This document shows positions 24,467-33,710 of a DNA stretch of 64,000 bases, piece by piece. Made by a program: the position numbers and the translations under genes. Below the pieces are notes generated by a model. The model was not told the origin of the DNA. It worked only from the letters and a program-made list of their open reading frames with translations, and did no database searches. Source of the DNA: GWE2-42-39 sp034003625 (GTDB lineage: Bacteria > Bacteroidota > Bacteroidia > Bacteroidales > Prolixibacteraceae); the NCBI GenBank assembly GCA_034003625.1, contig JAVEYG010000002.1:1-64000 (forward strand). Reading direction: 5' to 3'. The stretch's first letter is position 1. Each line of letters opens with the position of its first letter.

Positions 24467-25324
24467 ATGAACTGTATGAAAAGAATTTATTTGTCAATAG
24501 TATTCGTGTTGGGGGTATGGACTGGTTTTGCCCAGGATGCGGCAGAAACGATCAATAATGCCAATGAAGCATTGAAAGCAAAAGATTATGCGAAGGCCTT
24601 TGAATTGTATGAAAGTGCGATGAATAACCTGGGCGATGTACAGGTAGATGCTTCCATCAATTTCAATATTGGTTTTGCAGCTTTTCAGGCCGATAAATAC
24701 GAAGCTTCCCTGAACTATTTTGATAAGGCAATCGAAGCCGGCGCCAATGTGGCAGGAGCCCATGAATACAAAGGAAATGCGTATGCAAAAATGGATAATT
24801 TCAAAGAGGCTGTCGCATCGTATATGAAAGCCATTGAATCGGGGGCCGATGACAAGGGGGGAATTTATTATAATGCCGGAATTGTAGCATACAAAGGTAA
24901 AATGTACGGACAGGCAGCAGAATTATTCGGAAATGCGTTCAATGCAAATGTGAATGCCGAAAATGCAATTTTTTACAAAGCTGCATCGCTTAAAAAACTC
25001 GATAAAGACGAGGATTACAAACAAACCCTGATCGTCGGGGCTGAAAAATTTCCCGGAAACGAGAAAATAACTTCGGCGCTGGCTTCGGTATATGTTTCGG
25101 AAGGAAATGAACTGTACAAAAAAGGTGCGGCCATTCTCAGCGCTGCCAATGAAAAAGTAACGGCGGGAACTTTAAAAACAACCGGTCAGGCTTATAACGA
25201 CGAAGTCGAAAAATCGAAAGTTGAATTTAAAGCGGCCCTTGTCATACTCGAAAAAGCAAAAGGCCTTGATGCAGGCAATGCCAATGCCACGAAACTGATC
25301 GAGGCCTGCAAGGCAGTTTTGTGA
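24467..25324 (+). CDS. Exported tetratricopeptide-repeat protein
   Basis: A 285-aa protein with a signal peptide (residues 4-22, ending GFAQ) followed by consecutive TPR units: AKDYAKAFELYESAMNN, DKYEASLNYFDKAIEAG, MDNFKEAVASYMKAIESG, KMYGQAAELFGNAF. It probably sits in the periplasm as a scaffold. The second Met (24476) is the likely start. A -7-like TATTTTTG lies at 24401-24408. It is followed by a perfect 50-base palindrome terminator shared with the convergent yajC gene. Confidence 0.82.
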   Translation: MNCMKRIYLSIVFVLGVWTGFAQDAAETINNANEALKAKDYAKAFELYESAMNNLGDVQVDASINFNIGFAAFQADKYEASLNYFDKAIEAGANVAGAHEYKGNAYAKMDNFKEAVASYMKAIESGADDKGGIYYNAGIVAYKGKMYGQAAELFGNAFNANVNAENAIFYKAASLKKLDKDEDYKQTLIVGAEKFPGNEKITSALASVYVSEGNELYKKGAAILSAANEKVTAGTLKTTGQAYNDEVEKSKVEFKAALVILEKAKGLDAGNANATKLIEACKAVL

Positions 25325-25344
25325 TCATAACGTTATGGGCTAAA

Positions 25345-25394
25345 TGATAAAAAGAGAGGCTGAACCCATATGGGTTCAGCCTCTCTTTTTATCA
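25345..25394. terminator. Bidirectional terminator, perfect 50-base palindrome
   Basis: Two perfect 25-base arms with no loop bases (centre CCAT/ATGG), GC-rich in the middle and A5/T5 at the ends. It lies between the convergent TPR and yajC genes, so it serves both. Confidence 0.95.
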
Positions 25395-25405
25395 TTTGCA
25401 GTTTA

Positions 25406-25726
25406 TTATTTCTGAGCAGCCACGTCGCTCATATCTTTCACCACGGCGCTTTTGTCAACTTTCAGTTTAACGCCTTCGTCTACCTGCAGAAGAATGACAT
25501 TTTCTTTTACTTCAGAAACTTTCCCGTAAATGCCGCCGGTAGTCACCACGTTGTCGCCTTTCTGAATGCTTTCACGGAATTTTCGCAATTCCTTTTGACG
25601 TTTCATTTGCGGACGGATCATAAAAAAGTAAAATACTACGATAATCAATACCATCATAATAAGACCGCTGTAAGGACTGGCTTGCGAGCCTTCTGAGGGC
25701 TGTGCCATTAAAATGTAATTTAACAT
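25406..25726 (-). CDS. yajC: Preprotein translocase subunit YajC
   Basis: A 106-aa single-pass membrane protein of the Sec holo-translocon. It has one transmembrane helix (about 22-39, LIMMVLIIVVFYFFMIRP), the family motif RPQMKRQKEL, and then the cytoplasmic GDNVVTTGGIYGKV domain. It follows the DUF1573 gene by 12 bases on the same strand, and NusB lies upstream, so yajC is part of a nusB-DUF1573-yajC operon common in Bacteroidota. Confidence 0.96.
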   Translation of the reverse strand: MLNYILMAQPSEGSQASPYSGLIMMVLIIVVFYFFMIRPQMKRQKELRKFRESIQKGDNVVTTGGIYGKVSEVKENVILLQVDEGVKLKVDKSAVVKDMSDVAAQK

Positions 25727-25738
25727 GATTATAAAATT

Positions 25739-26170
25739 TTAGTTATTTAATTCTATCCATTTGTTTTTCACATCGGCAGCGATGTGGAACTGCATTTTTT
25801 TCTTTTCAATATTTGCAAACACGGTGACTGTTTTCAGCGTTTTTCCTACTTCTCCTGCCGAGTTGAAAGTGACTTCAATGTAAGCGCTGTCGCCTGGCAT
25901 AATTTCGTGTTTTGGAACTGACAGCTGGAGACATCCGCAATCTGTTTCTGCGCCAGTGATTTTCAGTGGCGTCTCGCCCTGATTTTTGAACCAGAACGGG
26001 TAAGAAACAATCTCTCCGTCGTGTAAAGTCCCAAAATTATGGAATTCTTTCCGAATCTCAAACATGGCTCCGGTTCCCGTTTTTTCAGATACCGGGTTAT
26101 TTTTCCGGCTTCCCGCCTGGCTACAGGCCAGTAACAGGAGCATGGTCCATGTCAGGAACGATTTTTCCAT
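25739..26170 (-). CDS. DUF1573 lipoprotein
   Basis: A DUF1573 protein of about 143 aa. Starting at the Met at 26170 gives a lipoprotein signal with lipobox LLAC (residues 9-19 region, LLLLACSQAG); an earlier in-frame Met would lie inside nusB. The body shows the family pattern EFHNFGTLHDGE, PFWFKNQGETPLKI, ETDCGCLQ and an immunoglobulin-like ending. The biochemical role is unknown; these proteins are envelope-associated. It lies between nusB (5-base gap) and yajC. Confidence 0.85.
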   Translation of the reverse strand: MEKSFLTWTMLLLLACSQAGSRKNNPVSEKTGTGAMFEIRKEFHNFGTLHDGEIVSYPFWFKNQGETPLKITGAETDCGCLQLSVPKHEIMPGDSAYIEVTFNSAGEVGKTLKTVTVFANIEKKKMQFHIAADVKNKWIELNN

Positions 26171-26174
26171 ATAT

Positions 26175-27131
26175 TCATTGTTCCGTTTCGCCAATCAGGC
26201 CGCGCCCCGCTTTCAGTATTTTATTCTCTTTTTTCAGGTCTTTCAACGCTTTGTCGAGAATCCCGTTGATGAAATTCCGGCTTTTTTCGGTGCTGTAATA
26301 TTTTGAAAGTTCAATGTACTCGTTTAGCGAGACCTTGGTGGGTATCGAAGGGAAATACAAAAATTCGGTGATGGCCATTTCTAAAGTCAGGATGTCCATA
26401 AACGCGATGCGTTCCACTTCCCAGTTGACCGTGTGCTGCTGGACAATTTTGTAATTTTCTTCGTGGTTCAGCACGACTTTCCGGTACAAGTCTTTGGCAA
26501 ATTGTTCATCTTCGTGATTTTTAAACATGGGCATCAATGCAATCTCAGGTGAACTTGTTTCTTTAAAACGTCTGATGGTTTTCAAAACCATGCCGATCAC
26601 AAAATCGAGATCATCGTTCCAGTAGATGCTTTGTTCTTCCAGATACCCTTCCATATCTTCCGAAGCAAATACAATTTGGGTATAGATATCTTCTGCCAGT
26701 TCTCGGTCGGCAGTATATGAATCTTCCGGGCTATTCATGTACAGTTTGAAAAAGTCCTGCTCAATCAGTTCGTGATGTAGTTTCTGGATCAACTCTGGTT
26801 CGTTTACCCACGAAACTTTCCACCGTTCTTGGTATTTGTTCAGCGCTTCGTTTTCCCGTAGTTGGGCAATCAGCCGGTTGCCGACAAAACGCCGGTTGGG
26901 GTTCAAATCTTCTTCAGTCGGGAAATGCCTGTTTTTGCGAAGTTCGATACGCGATTCGGCATATTTTACAAGTTCGACAGGCAAAGCCAGTAAAAGGTGA
27001 TATAAATCGTAAGTTTTCTGGAGACTGAAAAAGAGTTCTTTTTCGGTGTTGTTGATTGATTTATCGGGCGAAGTATAGAACGCATATAAAATCTGAAGTA
27101 CCTTAATTCGAATTATTCGTCTGCTAATCAT
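26175..27131 (-). CDS. nusB: Transcription antitermination factor NusB (long form)
   Basis: A 318-aa NusB. The start at 27131 gives MISRRIIRIKVLQILYA, the typical NusB N-terminus. The C-terminal third carries the NusB core (EERIAFMD-like: VERIAFMDILTLEMAITE, FPSIPTKVSLNEYIELSKYY, RNFINGILDK). The long N-terminal half is the Bacteroidota extension. It binds boxA RNA with NusE/S10 for rRNA transcription. It heads the nusB-DUF1573-yajC set. Confidence 0.93.
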   Translation of the reverse strand: MISRRIIRIKVLQILYAFYTSPDKSINNTEKELFFSLQKTYDLYHLLLALPVELVKYAESRIELRKNRHFPTEEDLNPNRRFVGNRLIAQLRENEALNKYQERWKVSWVNEPELIQKLHHELIEQDFFKLYMNSPEDSYTADRELAEDIYTQIVFASEDMEGYLEEQSIYWNDDLDFVIGMVLKTIRRFKETSSPEIALMPMFKNHEDEQFAKDLYRKVVLNHEENYKIVQQHTVNWEVERIAFMDILTLEMAITEFLYFPSIPTKVSLNEYIELSKYYSTEKSRNFINGILDKALKDLKKENKILKAGRGLIGETEQ

Positions 27132-27179
27132 TGTATTAGAACCAGTTAAAAATAGAACTGGCAAAGATATACTTTTTTA

Positions 27180-27914
27180 TTAATCCGGTTTGTTTGGATG
27201 TTGAATATTTTCTGTTTCTGTTTTGTCCGAAACATTTTTTTTACCTGGAAACCCGGTATTTCCTTCTGGTCCGTCCTCGGGTTCGTCTTCCCATTCCATT
27301 TTTTGTCGTTGAGGTCCCTGTTTCCGGTAGAAAGCAGAAAGTACCAGCCCGCTGACGGCTCCCCAAAAGTGGCTTTCCCACGATATTTCAGGGTCAATGG
27401 GGAAAATTCCCCAGAACATGCTGCCGTATAAAAAAGCAACGATCAACCCGATGGTGAGCAGGCGTACGTCGTTCCGGAAAATTCCGCTGAAAAATAAAAA
27501 GGAAGCAAGTCCGTATACCAATCCGCTTGCCCCGATATGCCAGGCTTCGCGGCCTCCTAACCAGACACACAGCCCGGAGAGAAAAAATAGCAGGAGAAAA
27601 ATACGATAGGCCAGTTTTCTGTAGAAATAAAAAAGCGCCGACGAGAGAATGAAAAACGATACCGTATTTGCTCCCAGGTGTTTGAAATCGCTGTGAATAA
27701 AAGGTGAGAGCAAAATGCCCGGAAGCCCTTTCCAATGCAACGGAAATACTCCGAGGGTCGTAAAATCCAGTTCAAAAACTGTTTCAATTAGTTCTGTCAG
27801 CCAGAACGCAATGACAAAGAGGGTAGGGAAGAGCAGGCTGTACCTGAAGATTTTCTTTTCCAGTTTCTTGTCGACCGGATCGGGACGGTACGGAAAATAA
27901 TTGAAAAGCCTCAC
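27180..27914 (-). CDS. Rhomboid-family intramembrane serine protease
   Basis: A 244-aa polytopic membrane protein with the rhomboid catalytic dyad: S130 in HIGASGLVYGL and H182 in SHFWGAVSGLV. The HSDFKHLGAN motif (the H...N of the second helix) is also present. About six helices, then a charged Pro/Glu-rich cytoplasmic tail. It cleaves membrane-anchored substrates, here unknown. Its ATG overlaps the stop of the threonine aldolase gene by four bases, indicating coupled translation. Confidence 0.92.
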   Translation of the reverse strand: MRLFNYFPYRPDPVDKKLEKKIFRYSLLFPTLFVIAFWLTELIETVFELDFTTLGVFPLHWKGLPGILLSPFIHSDFKHLGANTVSFFILSSALFYFYRKLAYRIFLLLFFLSGLCVWLGGREAWHIGASGLVYGLASFLFFSGIFRNDVRLLTIGLIVAFLYGSMFWGIFPIDPEISWESHFWGAVSGLVLSAFYRKQGPQRQKMEWEDEPEDGPEGNTGFPGKKNVSDKTETENIQHPNKPD

Positions 27915-28936
27915 GAAACCAATGATTTTAGTAAGGATACAAATTCATAAATATCGCTTTCCTGCGTATCGAAAGAGCAAAGCCATCGAACTTCCGAGAG
28001 TGCTTCGTTCCAGATATAAAAGAAATATTTTTCCTGAAGTTTCGGGATTATCTCACGGGGGACAATGGCAAATATTCCGTTCGCATCTACCGGTTGGGTG
28101 ATTGTCACCTGTGGAATACGGGATACTTCGGCTTCCAACAGTTTGGCCATTCGGTTGGCATGTGCTGCATTCTGTCGCCAGAGACTGTCTTCAAAATAGG
28201 CAGTAAACTGGCCGGCTACAAAACGCATTTTTGAATACAACTGCATACTCTGTTTGCGGATGTACTTAGTGTTTTTTGTTAGTTCCGGGTTGAAAAAAAG
28301 AACAGCTTCACCCATCATCATCCCGTTTTTAGTGCCTCCGAACGAGAGCACATCGACACCTGCATCGCGGGTAAAAGTGCGGAACGGCAATCCAAGCGCA
28401 ACGGCGGCATTGGCAATACGGGCACCGTCAACATGCAGGTACATACCATGGACATGCGCTAAATCGGCAAGGGCTTTTATTTCTTCCGGAAAATACAGGG
28501 TTCCCATCTCGGTGACCTGTGAAATTGAGATTACACCCGGTTGTGCATGGTGTTCAAAACCGAACCCCTTTAGATGAGGCCGTACTTGTTCCGGCGTAAT
28601 TTTTCCGTTACAGGTTTCAACCGGAAGCAGTTTACAGCCGGTGAATTTCTCGGGGGCGCCACATTCGTCTTCGTGAATATGTGCGGTTTTGGCACATATT
28701 ATCGAGTTAAACGGGCGGGTCAGGCTTGACAAACTCAATATATTGGCGCCTGTCCCGTTGAATACAAAAAATACTTCCGTGTTGTTGCCAAATTCATTTT
28801 TAAACAAATGGATGGCCTGTTCTGTAAACGGGTCGTTGCCGTACCCGGTCACATGTCCCTTGTTCACTTTCTCTAATGCTTTCAAAATCTGCGGATGGAC
28901 ACCCGAATTATTGTCGCTGGCAAATCCCCTTTTCAT
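27911..28936 (-). CDS. ltaE: Low-specificity L-threonine aldolase
   Basis: A 341-aa PLP fold-type I enzyme that cleaves threonine or allo-threonine to glycine and acetaldehyde. K203 (SFGGTKNGMM) binds PLP and D170 (LHVDGARIANA) contacts the pyridine nitrogen; the N-terminal SDNNSGVHP and HIHEDECGAPE motifs are typical. beta-Eliminating lyase relatives are the alternative. It overlaps the downstream rhomboid gene by four bases. Confidence 0.92.
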   Translation of the reverse strand: MKRGFASDNNSGVHPQILKALEKVNKGHVTGYGNDPFTEQAIHLFKNEFGNNTEVFFVFNGTGANILSLSSLTRPFNSIICAKTAHIHEDECGAPEKFTGCKLLPVETCNGKITPEQVRPHLKGFGFEHHAQPGVISISQVTEMGTLYFPEEIKALADLAHVHGMYLHVDGARIANAAVALGLPFRTFTRDAGVDVLSFGGTKNGMMMGEAVLFFNPELTKNTKYIRKQSMQLYSKMRFVAGQFTAYFEDSLWRQNAAHANRMAKLLEAEVSRIPQVTITQPVDANGIFAIVPREIIPKLQEKYFFYIWNEALSEVRWLCSFDTQESDIYEFVSLLKSLVS

Positions 28937-28964
28937 TTCGTACCTTATTTATAATGAATATAAT

Positions 28965-28995
28965 AAGAGGCTGAACTCTGTGGAGACAGCCTCTT
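28965..28995 (-). terminator. Hairpin terminator after the GIN-domain gene
   Basis: Perfect stem AAGAGGCTG / CAGCCTCTT with a 13-base loop. On the minus strand it is followed by an A/T-rich stretch; it lies between the GIN-domain gene and the aldolase gene, both leftward. Confidence 0.7.
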
Positions 28996-29041
28996 GTTGA
29001 TCCTAATTAAAACCTAACTAAACCAAACTATGACTAAAAAA

Positions 29042-29749
29042 CTAATTTTTTGCAATAAATCCAAGTCCTCCAATGTTTTTATGTACTTCGGGTTCACCTT
29101 TGTAAGTAACTTTTCCAACACCTTCAATACGGGCGTCAAGATAATTGGTTGCATATACATATGCAGCGCCGATGCCTTCAATCCTGATCCCTACACGTTC
29201 GCATTTCAGGTCTTCCGCATTGATATAGGATGCGCCTGAAACAAGGGCGTCTAAACTGTTACTGACCCCTTCTAAATTAAAACAGACACCGCCTTCGCCA
29301 ACAACTTTAAAATTAGTTGCCTTTACATCCATTTCAATTTTTGCACCGCCTTCGACATGGACGTAAAAATCCGTGAGTTCGATATATCCGTGAGTCTCAA
29401 GTTTTACGCCACCTTCGATATGAAGTTTTTCAAGTTCTGTGAAAGAAATATACAGAATGATTTGATCAAGCGTGAAATGCTTGTCTTTTATTTCAATGTC
29501 GAGTACCCCGTCACGGACTTCAACATCAAGATAATCAAAATCGTCTTCGTCTGCTTTTATCCTCAATCCCGGCTTATCCGACTGTTGCAGGATCACTTTA
29601 AACCCCCCTTCGAGATGAATGTACCTGAAGTCAGTAATTTCGTAGCTTCGGGTATCCACATCGTCCCAGTTGTCGGGCATTTTTGTGCTTGAGTTGGCAT
29701 TACAGGCAATCAGGGTGAATATCAAAGCAAAAATTGTCAGATGCTTCAT
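29042..29749 (-). CDS. Lipoprotein with head-GIN (DUF2807) beta-helix domain
   Basis: A 235-aa lipoprotein with signal and lipobox LIAC (Cys16). The rest is a DUF2807 / putative auto-transporter head-GIN domain: repeated short strands such as IHLEGGFKVIL, KLHIEGGVKLETHG, FYVHVEGGAKIE and ARIEGVGKVTYKG, consistent with a right-handed beta-helix. Such proteins are surface or periplasmic with unknown function in Bacteroidota. Single gene. Confidence 0.85.
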   Translation of the reverse strand: MKHLTIFALIFTLIACNANSSTKMPDNWDDVDTRSYEITDFRYIHLEGGFKVILQQSDKPGLRIKADEDDFDYLDVEVRDGVLDIEIKDKHFTLDQIILYISFTELEKLHIEGGVKLETHGYIELTDFYVHVEGGAKIEMDVKATNFKVVGEGGVCFNLEGVSNSLDALVSGASYINAEDLKCERVGIRIEGIGAAYVYATNYLDARIEGVGKVTYKGEPEVHKNIGGLGFIAKN

Positions 29750-29871
29750 GCTTTTGGATTTTTAGTTTCATTTCCGGCACAAATCTATAAATAGGACCGG
29801 ACCCATGCAGCAAGTTACCGATAAAATGAGGTTTTTTTTAGGTAAATGCAGGTTTTTACTGAAAATGGGTT

Positions 29872-30462
29872 TCAGCTTTTTAGTACCGAACGGGCAAACA
29901 ACAGGCAATACAGCGATACAAAAAAAGCTACGGTAACAACGGTATAATCCATTCCCTCCGTATTTTTTTGCATGAAATAAGAACCCATTGCATAACAGAA
30001 ACCTGAAAAAAGCATAACAATCATAGGATAGATTATCAGTATGTTACGCGATTTTGAGAGCCTGAAATTAAGGAACCACCAACTTGCGCCGATAACGATA
30101 AAAACCATTGCAGGCAGCGGTTTTTCCCGGAAAAAATTCATTCCTGAAAAAGCAAAGGGAATGGCTCCCAGAACATAAAAAACGCGGTGGAGGCTCGCCA
30201 ATATTTTTGTTTTTTGTTCTGCCTTGCGAATGGAAGGGAAGAAAAAAACGGAATGTTCTGCAGGAAGATCATACTCTTTGGCAAACAAGTCCTGCTCCGA
30301 CTGCAATATGCCCCTGCTGATGGCTTCCTGTATGGCTGCCTGTGCCGCTTCGGCCTGATAACTTTTCCTTTTCAGGAGGATATCCCGGATTTCAGCATCG
30401 CTTAACTCTTTGTATTTCTGCCGAAAATCGATACCCGTGTATATTTCTTTATCTCTGTTCAC
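29872..30462 (-). CDS. Uncharacterised membrane protein
   Basis: About 196 aa with a GTG start at 30462; the frame remains open to an ATG at 30552, but that would overlap the divergent alcohol dehydrogenase gene. A hydrophilic N-terminal part (YKELSDAEIRDILLKRKSYQ; AAQAAIQEAISRGIL) is followed by about four transmembrane helices. I do not recognise the family. The N-terminal motif is like one seen in other small Bacteroidota membrane proteins. Confidence 0.6.
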   Translation of the reverse strand: MNRDKEIYTGIDFRQKYKELSDAEIRDILLKRKSYQAEAAQAAIQEAISRGILQSEQDLFAKEYDLPAEHSVFFFPSIRKAEQKTKILASLHRVFYVLGAIPFAFSGMNFFREKPLPAMVFIVIGASWWFLNFRLSKSRNILIIYPMIVMLFSGFCYAMGSYFMQKNTEGMDYTVVTVAFFVSLYCLLFARSVLKS

Positions 30463-30544
30463 AAACGGTAAGTTTTTCAGCAAAATTAATTGTTTAAATT
30501 TGATGAGCAGGAAAGACTGTTGTTTTATACTAAAAAAAGAAGCG

Positions 30545-31699
30545 ATGTACAATTTTACATTTTATAATCCGGTGAAAATATTGTTTGGGAAAGGCACTAT
30601 TCCTGAAACCGGGGGAGAAATCCCGCAAGGTGCAAAAGTATTGATGACCTACGGAGGTGGAAGTATCTTTAAAAATGGCGTATACGATCAGGTTAAAGGG
30701 TCATTGAAGAATTTTGAAGTGCTTGAATTTGGCGGTATCGAGCCTAACCCGCGTTATGAAACACTGATGAAAGCAGTAGAGATGGTGAAAAATGAGAAGA
30801 TTGATTTTCTGCTTTCGGTCGGGGGCGGTTCGGTACTCGATGGCACAAAGTTTATCGCGGCGGCTGTTTTCTATCGGGAAGGCGACCCCTGGGATATTTT
30901 AGCCAGACGGGTACAGGTGGAAAAGGCGCTGCCTATTGGCGCTGTTCTCACTTTGCCTGCTACCGGGTCCGAGATGAACGGGAATTCGGTGGTTACCCAT
31001 GCAGGTTTGCAGGAAAAATTGAGTTTTAGTTCTGATTTGGTAATACCAAAATTTTCGGTGCTCGACCCGGAAGTAATATGTTCGCTGCCCGACCGCCAGG
31101 TGGCCAATGGTATTGTTGATGCCTTTGTGCATGTAATTGAACAATACCTGACCTATCCGGTCAATTCGCCCATTCAGGACCGTTTTTCCGAGAGCATCTT
31201 GCAAACTTTGGTGGAAGAGGGGCCTAAAGTCCTGGCAGATCGTACGGATTACGGTTCGGCTGCCAATTTTATGTGGAGCGCAACCATGGCGCTGAATGGC
31301 CTGATTGGGGCTGGAGTGCCACAAGATTGGGCAACCCACATGATTGGCCACGAACTGACCGCTTTTCACGGAATTGATCACGGACGTACCTTGTGTATCG
31401 TATTGCCCGGCCTGATGAAGGTTTTTGCCAATCAGAAGAAAACAAAAATTATTCAACTGGGCGAACGCGTGTTTAATGTTTGCGGGGAAAACGATGAACA
31501 AAAAATTGAAAATACCATTGCCTCGGTAGTCCGTTTCTTTGAATCGGTCGGGGTCCCTACCCGTTTGTCTGAGTATGGTGTTCCTGTGGCAACGATTGAC
31601 CGGATTTGTGAACGGTTTGAAAAACGCGGGTATAAAATAGGGGAGAAGGCCAATATCGGCCCTTCCGAAATACGCCGGATATTGGAAGACCGCTTGTAG
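30545..31699 (+). CDS. Iron-containing alcohol dehydrogenase (YqhD/BDH type)
   Basis: A 384-aa group III alcohol dehydrogenase. The NAD(P)-binding GGGSVLDGTKF, the conserved PATGSEMNGNSV and the metal-binding histidines (HELTAFHGIDHGRT) match butanol dehydrogenase/YqhD-like aldehyde reductases. The chosen ATG gives the family N-terminus MYNFTFYNPVKILFGKG; the frame is open further upstream. It probably reduces short aldehydes with NADPH. Confidence 0.92.
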   Translation: MYNFTFYNPVKILFGKGTIPETGGEIPQGAKVLMTYGGGSIFKNGVYDQVKGSLKNFEVLEFGGIEPNPRYETLMKAVEMVKNEKIDFLLSVGGGSVLDGTKFIAAAVFYREGDPWDILARRVQVEKALPIGAVLTLPATGSEMNGNSVVTHAGLQEKLSFSSDLVIPKFSVLDPEVICSLPDRQVANGIVDAFVHVIEQYLTYPVNSPIQDRFSESILQTLVEEGPKVLADRTDYGSAANFMWSATMALNGLIGAGVPQDWATHMIGHELTAFHGIDHGRTLCIVLPGLMKVFANQKKTKIIQLGERVFNVCGENDEQKIENTIASVVRFFESVGVPTRLSEYGVPVATIDRICERFEKRGYKIGEKANIGPSEIRRILEDRL

Positions 31700-31792
31700 C
31701 CTTTTCTCCCTGCAGATTAAAGTTGTGTAAACAATAAGGAACCGCAGGTTGTTTTTTTATTTTGACTTTAATCATTGAAAGGAGAAAAGATT

Positions 31793-32521
31793 ATGAAGGT
31801 TAACGGATTTGTGCAGCCGGTCGGCAATATCCCGAAAATAAACGGGAATACGCGGATTTCAGTAAAAACCGATTTTAACGGGCACGATATGATCGGTGAT
31901 AACCATATTGCCACTTCGATTGAGACCCCGCTCCGCGATGATGCTTTTGTTTTGAGCGACGAGCAGAAAATGACGATCATCGAGGAAAAGTTTCGTGATA
32001 TTATGGAAACCATGGGGCTTGACTTAAGCGACGATAGCCTGAACGGAACGCCTCAACGGGTTGCGAAGATGTTTGTTAAAGAAATATTTTATGGTCTGGA
32101 CCCGAAAAATAAACCGAAGATTTCTGTTTTTGAAAATAAGTTTAAGTATGGGGAAATGTTGGTCGAGAAGAACATCAGCCTCAATTCAACTTGCGAACAC
32201 CACTTTCTCCCCATCACCGGGAAGGCGCATGTAGCCTACGTTTCGAGTGGCGAGGTGGTTGGTTTGTCAAAAATTAACCGGATCGTGGATTATTTTGCAC
32301 GCCGCCCTCAGGTGCAGGAACGCCTCACGGTGCAGATCGCAAACGAGTTGAAAAAGATACTGAAAACCGAAGATGTTGCCGTTCTGATCGATGCCAGGCA
32401 TCTGTGCGTATCGTCGCGCGGCATTCAGGATGAAGGGAGTTCGACTGTAACCGCTGAATATAGTGGCGTTTTTAAAGATGTTCAGAAACGGGACGAGTTT
32501 CTGAAATATATTTCGATATAA
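31793..32521 (+). CDS. folE: GTP cyclohydrolase I
   Basis: A 242-aa FolE that opens GTP to dihydroneopterin triphosphate for folate or pterin synthesis. Zinc ligands are seen in NSTCEHHFLPI and in DARHLCVSSRG; the conserved GLSKINRIVDYFARRPQVQE and GIQDEGSSTVT segments are intact. The N-terminal 60 residues are an extension with no clear homology. The ATG at 31793 follows a GGAG purine box; an in-frame TTG lies at 31775. Confidence 0.95.
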   Translation: MKVNGFVQPVGNIPKINGNTRISVKTDFNGHDMIGDNHIATSIETPLRDDAFVLSDEQKMTIIEEKFRDIMETMGLDLSDDSLNGTPQRVAKMFVKEIFYGLDPKNKPKISVFENKFKYGEMLVEKNISLNSTCEHHFLPITGKAHVAYVSSGEVVGLSKINRIVDYFARRPQVQERLTVQIANELKKILKTEDVAVLIDARHLCVSSRGIQDEGSSTVTAEYSGVFKDVQKRDEFLKYISI

Positions 32522-32621
32522 AACCATTTTGTATTTTCATTTTGCAGAAATGAGAAATAAAACAGCTTATCGGGAATGATAATGAATAACCGGTAATGAT
32601 AAGATTAAGGGCATTGAAAGT

Positions 32622-32654
32622 AAAAAAAGCCACTCCCTTTCGGAAATGGCTTTC
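32622..32654 (-). terminator. Rho-independent terminator after tpiA
   Basis: On the minus strand, stem AAAGCCA-TTCC / GGGA-TGGCTTT with a GAAA loop, followed by TTTTTTT. Confidence 0.88.
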
Positions 32655-32678
32655 TGTATGGTTGATGATCGAAATTTC

Positions 32679-33437
32679 TTAGAATCCGTTGATGATCTGG
32701 ATAAAATCTTCTGCTTTTAATGAAGCGCCGCCAATCAAACCGCCGTCGATGTCGGGCTGAGAGAACAATTCAGCAGCATTTTTTGCATTGCAGCTACCTC
32801 CGTAAAGGATCGAAGTTTCTTCGGCAACAGCAGCACCAAATTTATCAGCGATCAGGTTACGGATATAGGCCAGCATATCCTGAGCCTGTTGTGTACTTGC
32901 AGTAACGCCTGTTCCGATGGCCCAGATGGGTTCGTAAGCAATTACCAGTTTCAGGAATTCTTCAGCCGACAAGTTGAAAATGGTTTCGTCCAATTGTTTT
33001 TTTACAAAATCATTTTGTGTTCCGGCTTCGCGGACTGACAACGGTTCACCGCAGCAATAAATAGGAGTGAGGCCGTTTGCAAGAGCAAGAGCTACTTTCT
33101 TATTCAGTGTTTCGCTGGTTTCGTTGTAGTATTCACGACGTTCGGAATGGCCTAAAATAACGTACCCGGCGCCGGTTGATTTTACCATGGCAGCAGAAAC
33201 TTCACCGGTGAAAGCGCCTTTTGCTTCGGCAGCACAGTTTTGCGATGCAACATTGACCCTGTTGGCATCAACACTGGCAACAACACTCGTGAGATGGGTA
33301 AAAGGAGTTCCCAAAACTACCACTACATCTTTGTTACCTTCTTTGGCAACCAATTCGTTAACTGCTTTTGCAAGCTCAATGCCTTCCTGAACTGTAGTGT
33401 TACATTTCCAGTTGCCGGCAACTATCTTTTTTCTCAT
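32679..33437 (-). CDS. tpiA: Triosephosphate isomerase
   Basis: A 252-aa TIM-barrel enzyme interconverting DHAP and GAP in glycolysis. GNWKCN contains the active-site Asn/Lys, the catalytic His is in ILGHSERR, and the catalytic Glu is in VIAYEPIWAIGTG. The start at 33437 gives the standard MRKKIVAGNWK; the open frame continues 34 codons upstream without support. Confidence 0.97.
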   Translation of the reverse strand: MRKKIVAGNWKCNTTVQEGIELAKAVNELVAKEGNKDVVVVLGTPFTHLTSVVASVDANRVNVASQNCAAEAKGAFTGEVSAAMVKSTGAGYVILGHSERREYYNETSETLNKKVALALANGLTPIYCCGEPLSVREAGTQNDFVKKQLDETIFNLSAEEFLKLVIAYEPIWAIGTGVTASTQQAQDMLAYIRNLIADKFGAAVAEETSILYGGSCNAKNAAELFSQPDIDGGLIGGASLKAEDFIQIINGF

Positions 33438-33710
33438 TATGACTTGGTTTTTAATGTGTTTTTGTTGAATGGGCGCTAATTTATAAAAAGCATTTGAACC
33501 ACAGGGAATCTCTTCCGTTTTAATAAAGGTTTTAACCATAGTTTAACAACATAAAGACGATTGAATGATACGGGATGTACGACGATGGCCCGGTTGAAAA
33601 ATGAGGTCGTCCTGACTGATTCAAAAAATTATTTTTCCGGTTTTTTATAACAGGTAAAAATCATGCCGGGATAAAGGAAAAAAAATTAGGTTTGTAAAAA
33701 ATCAGAAGTT

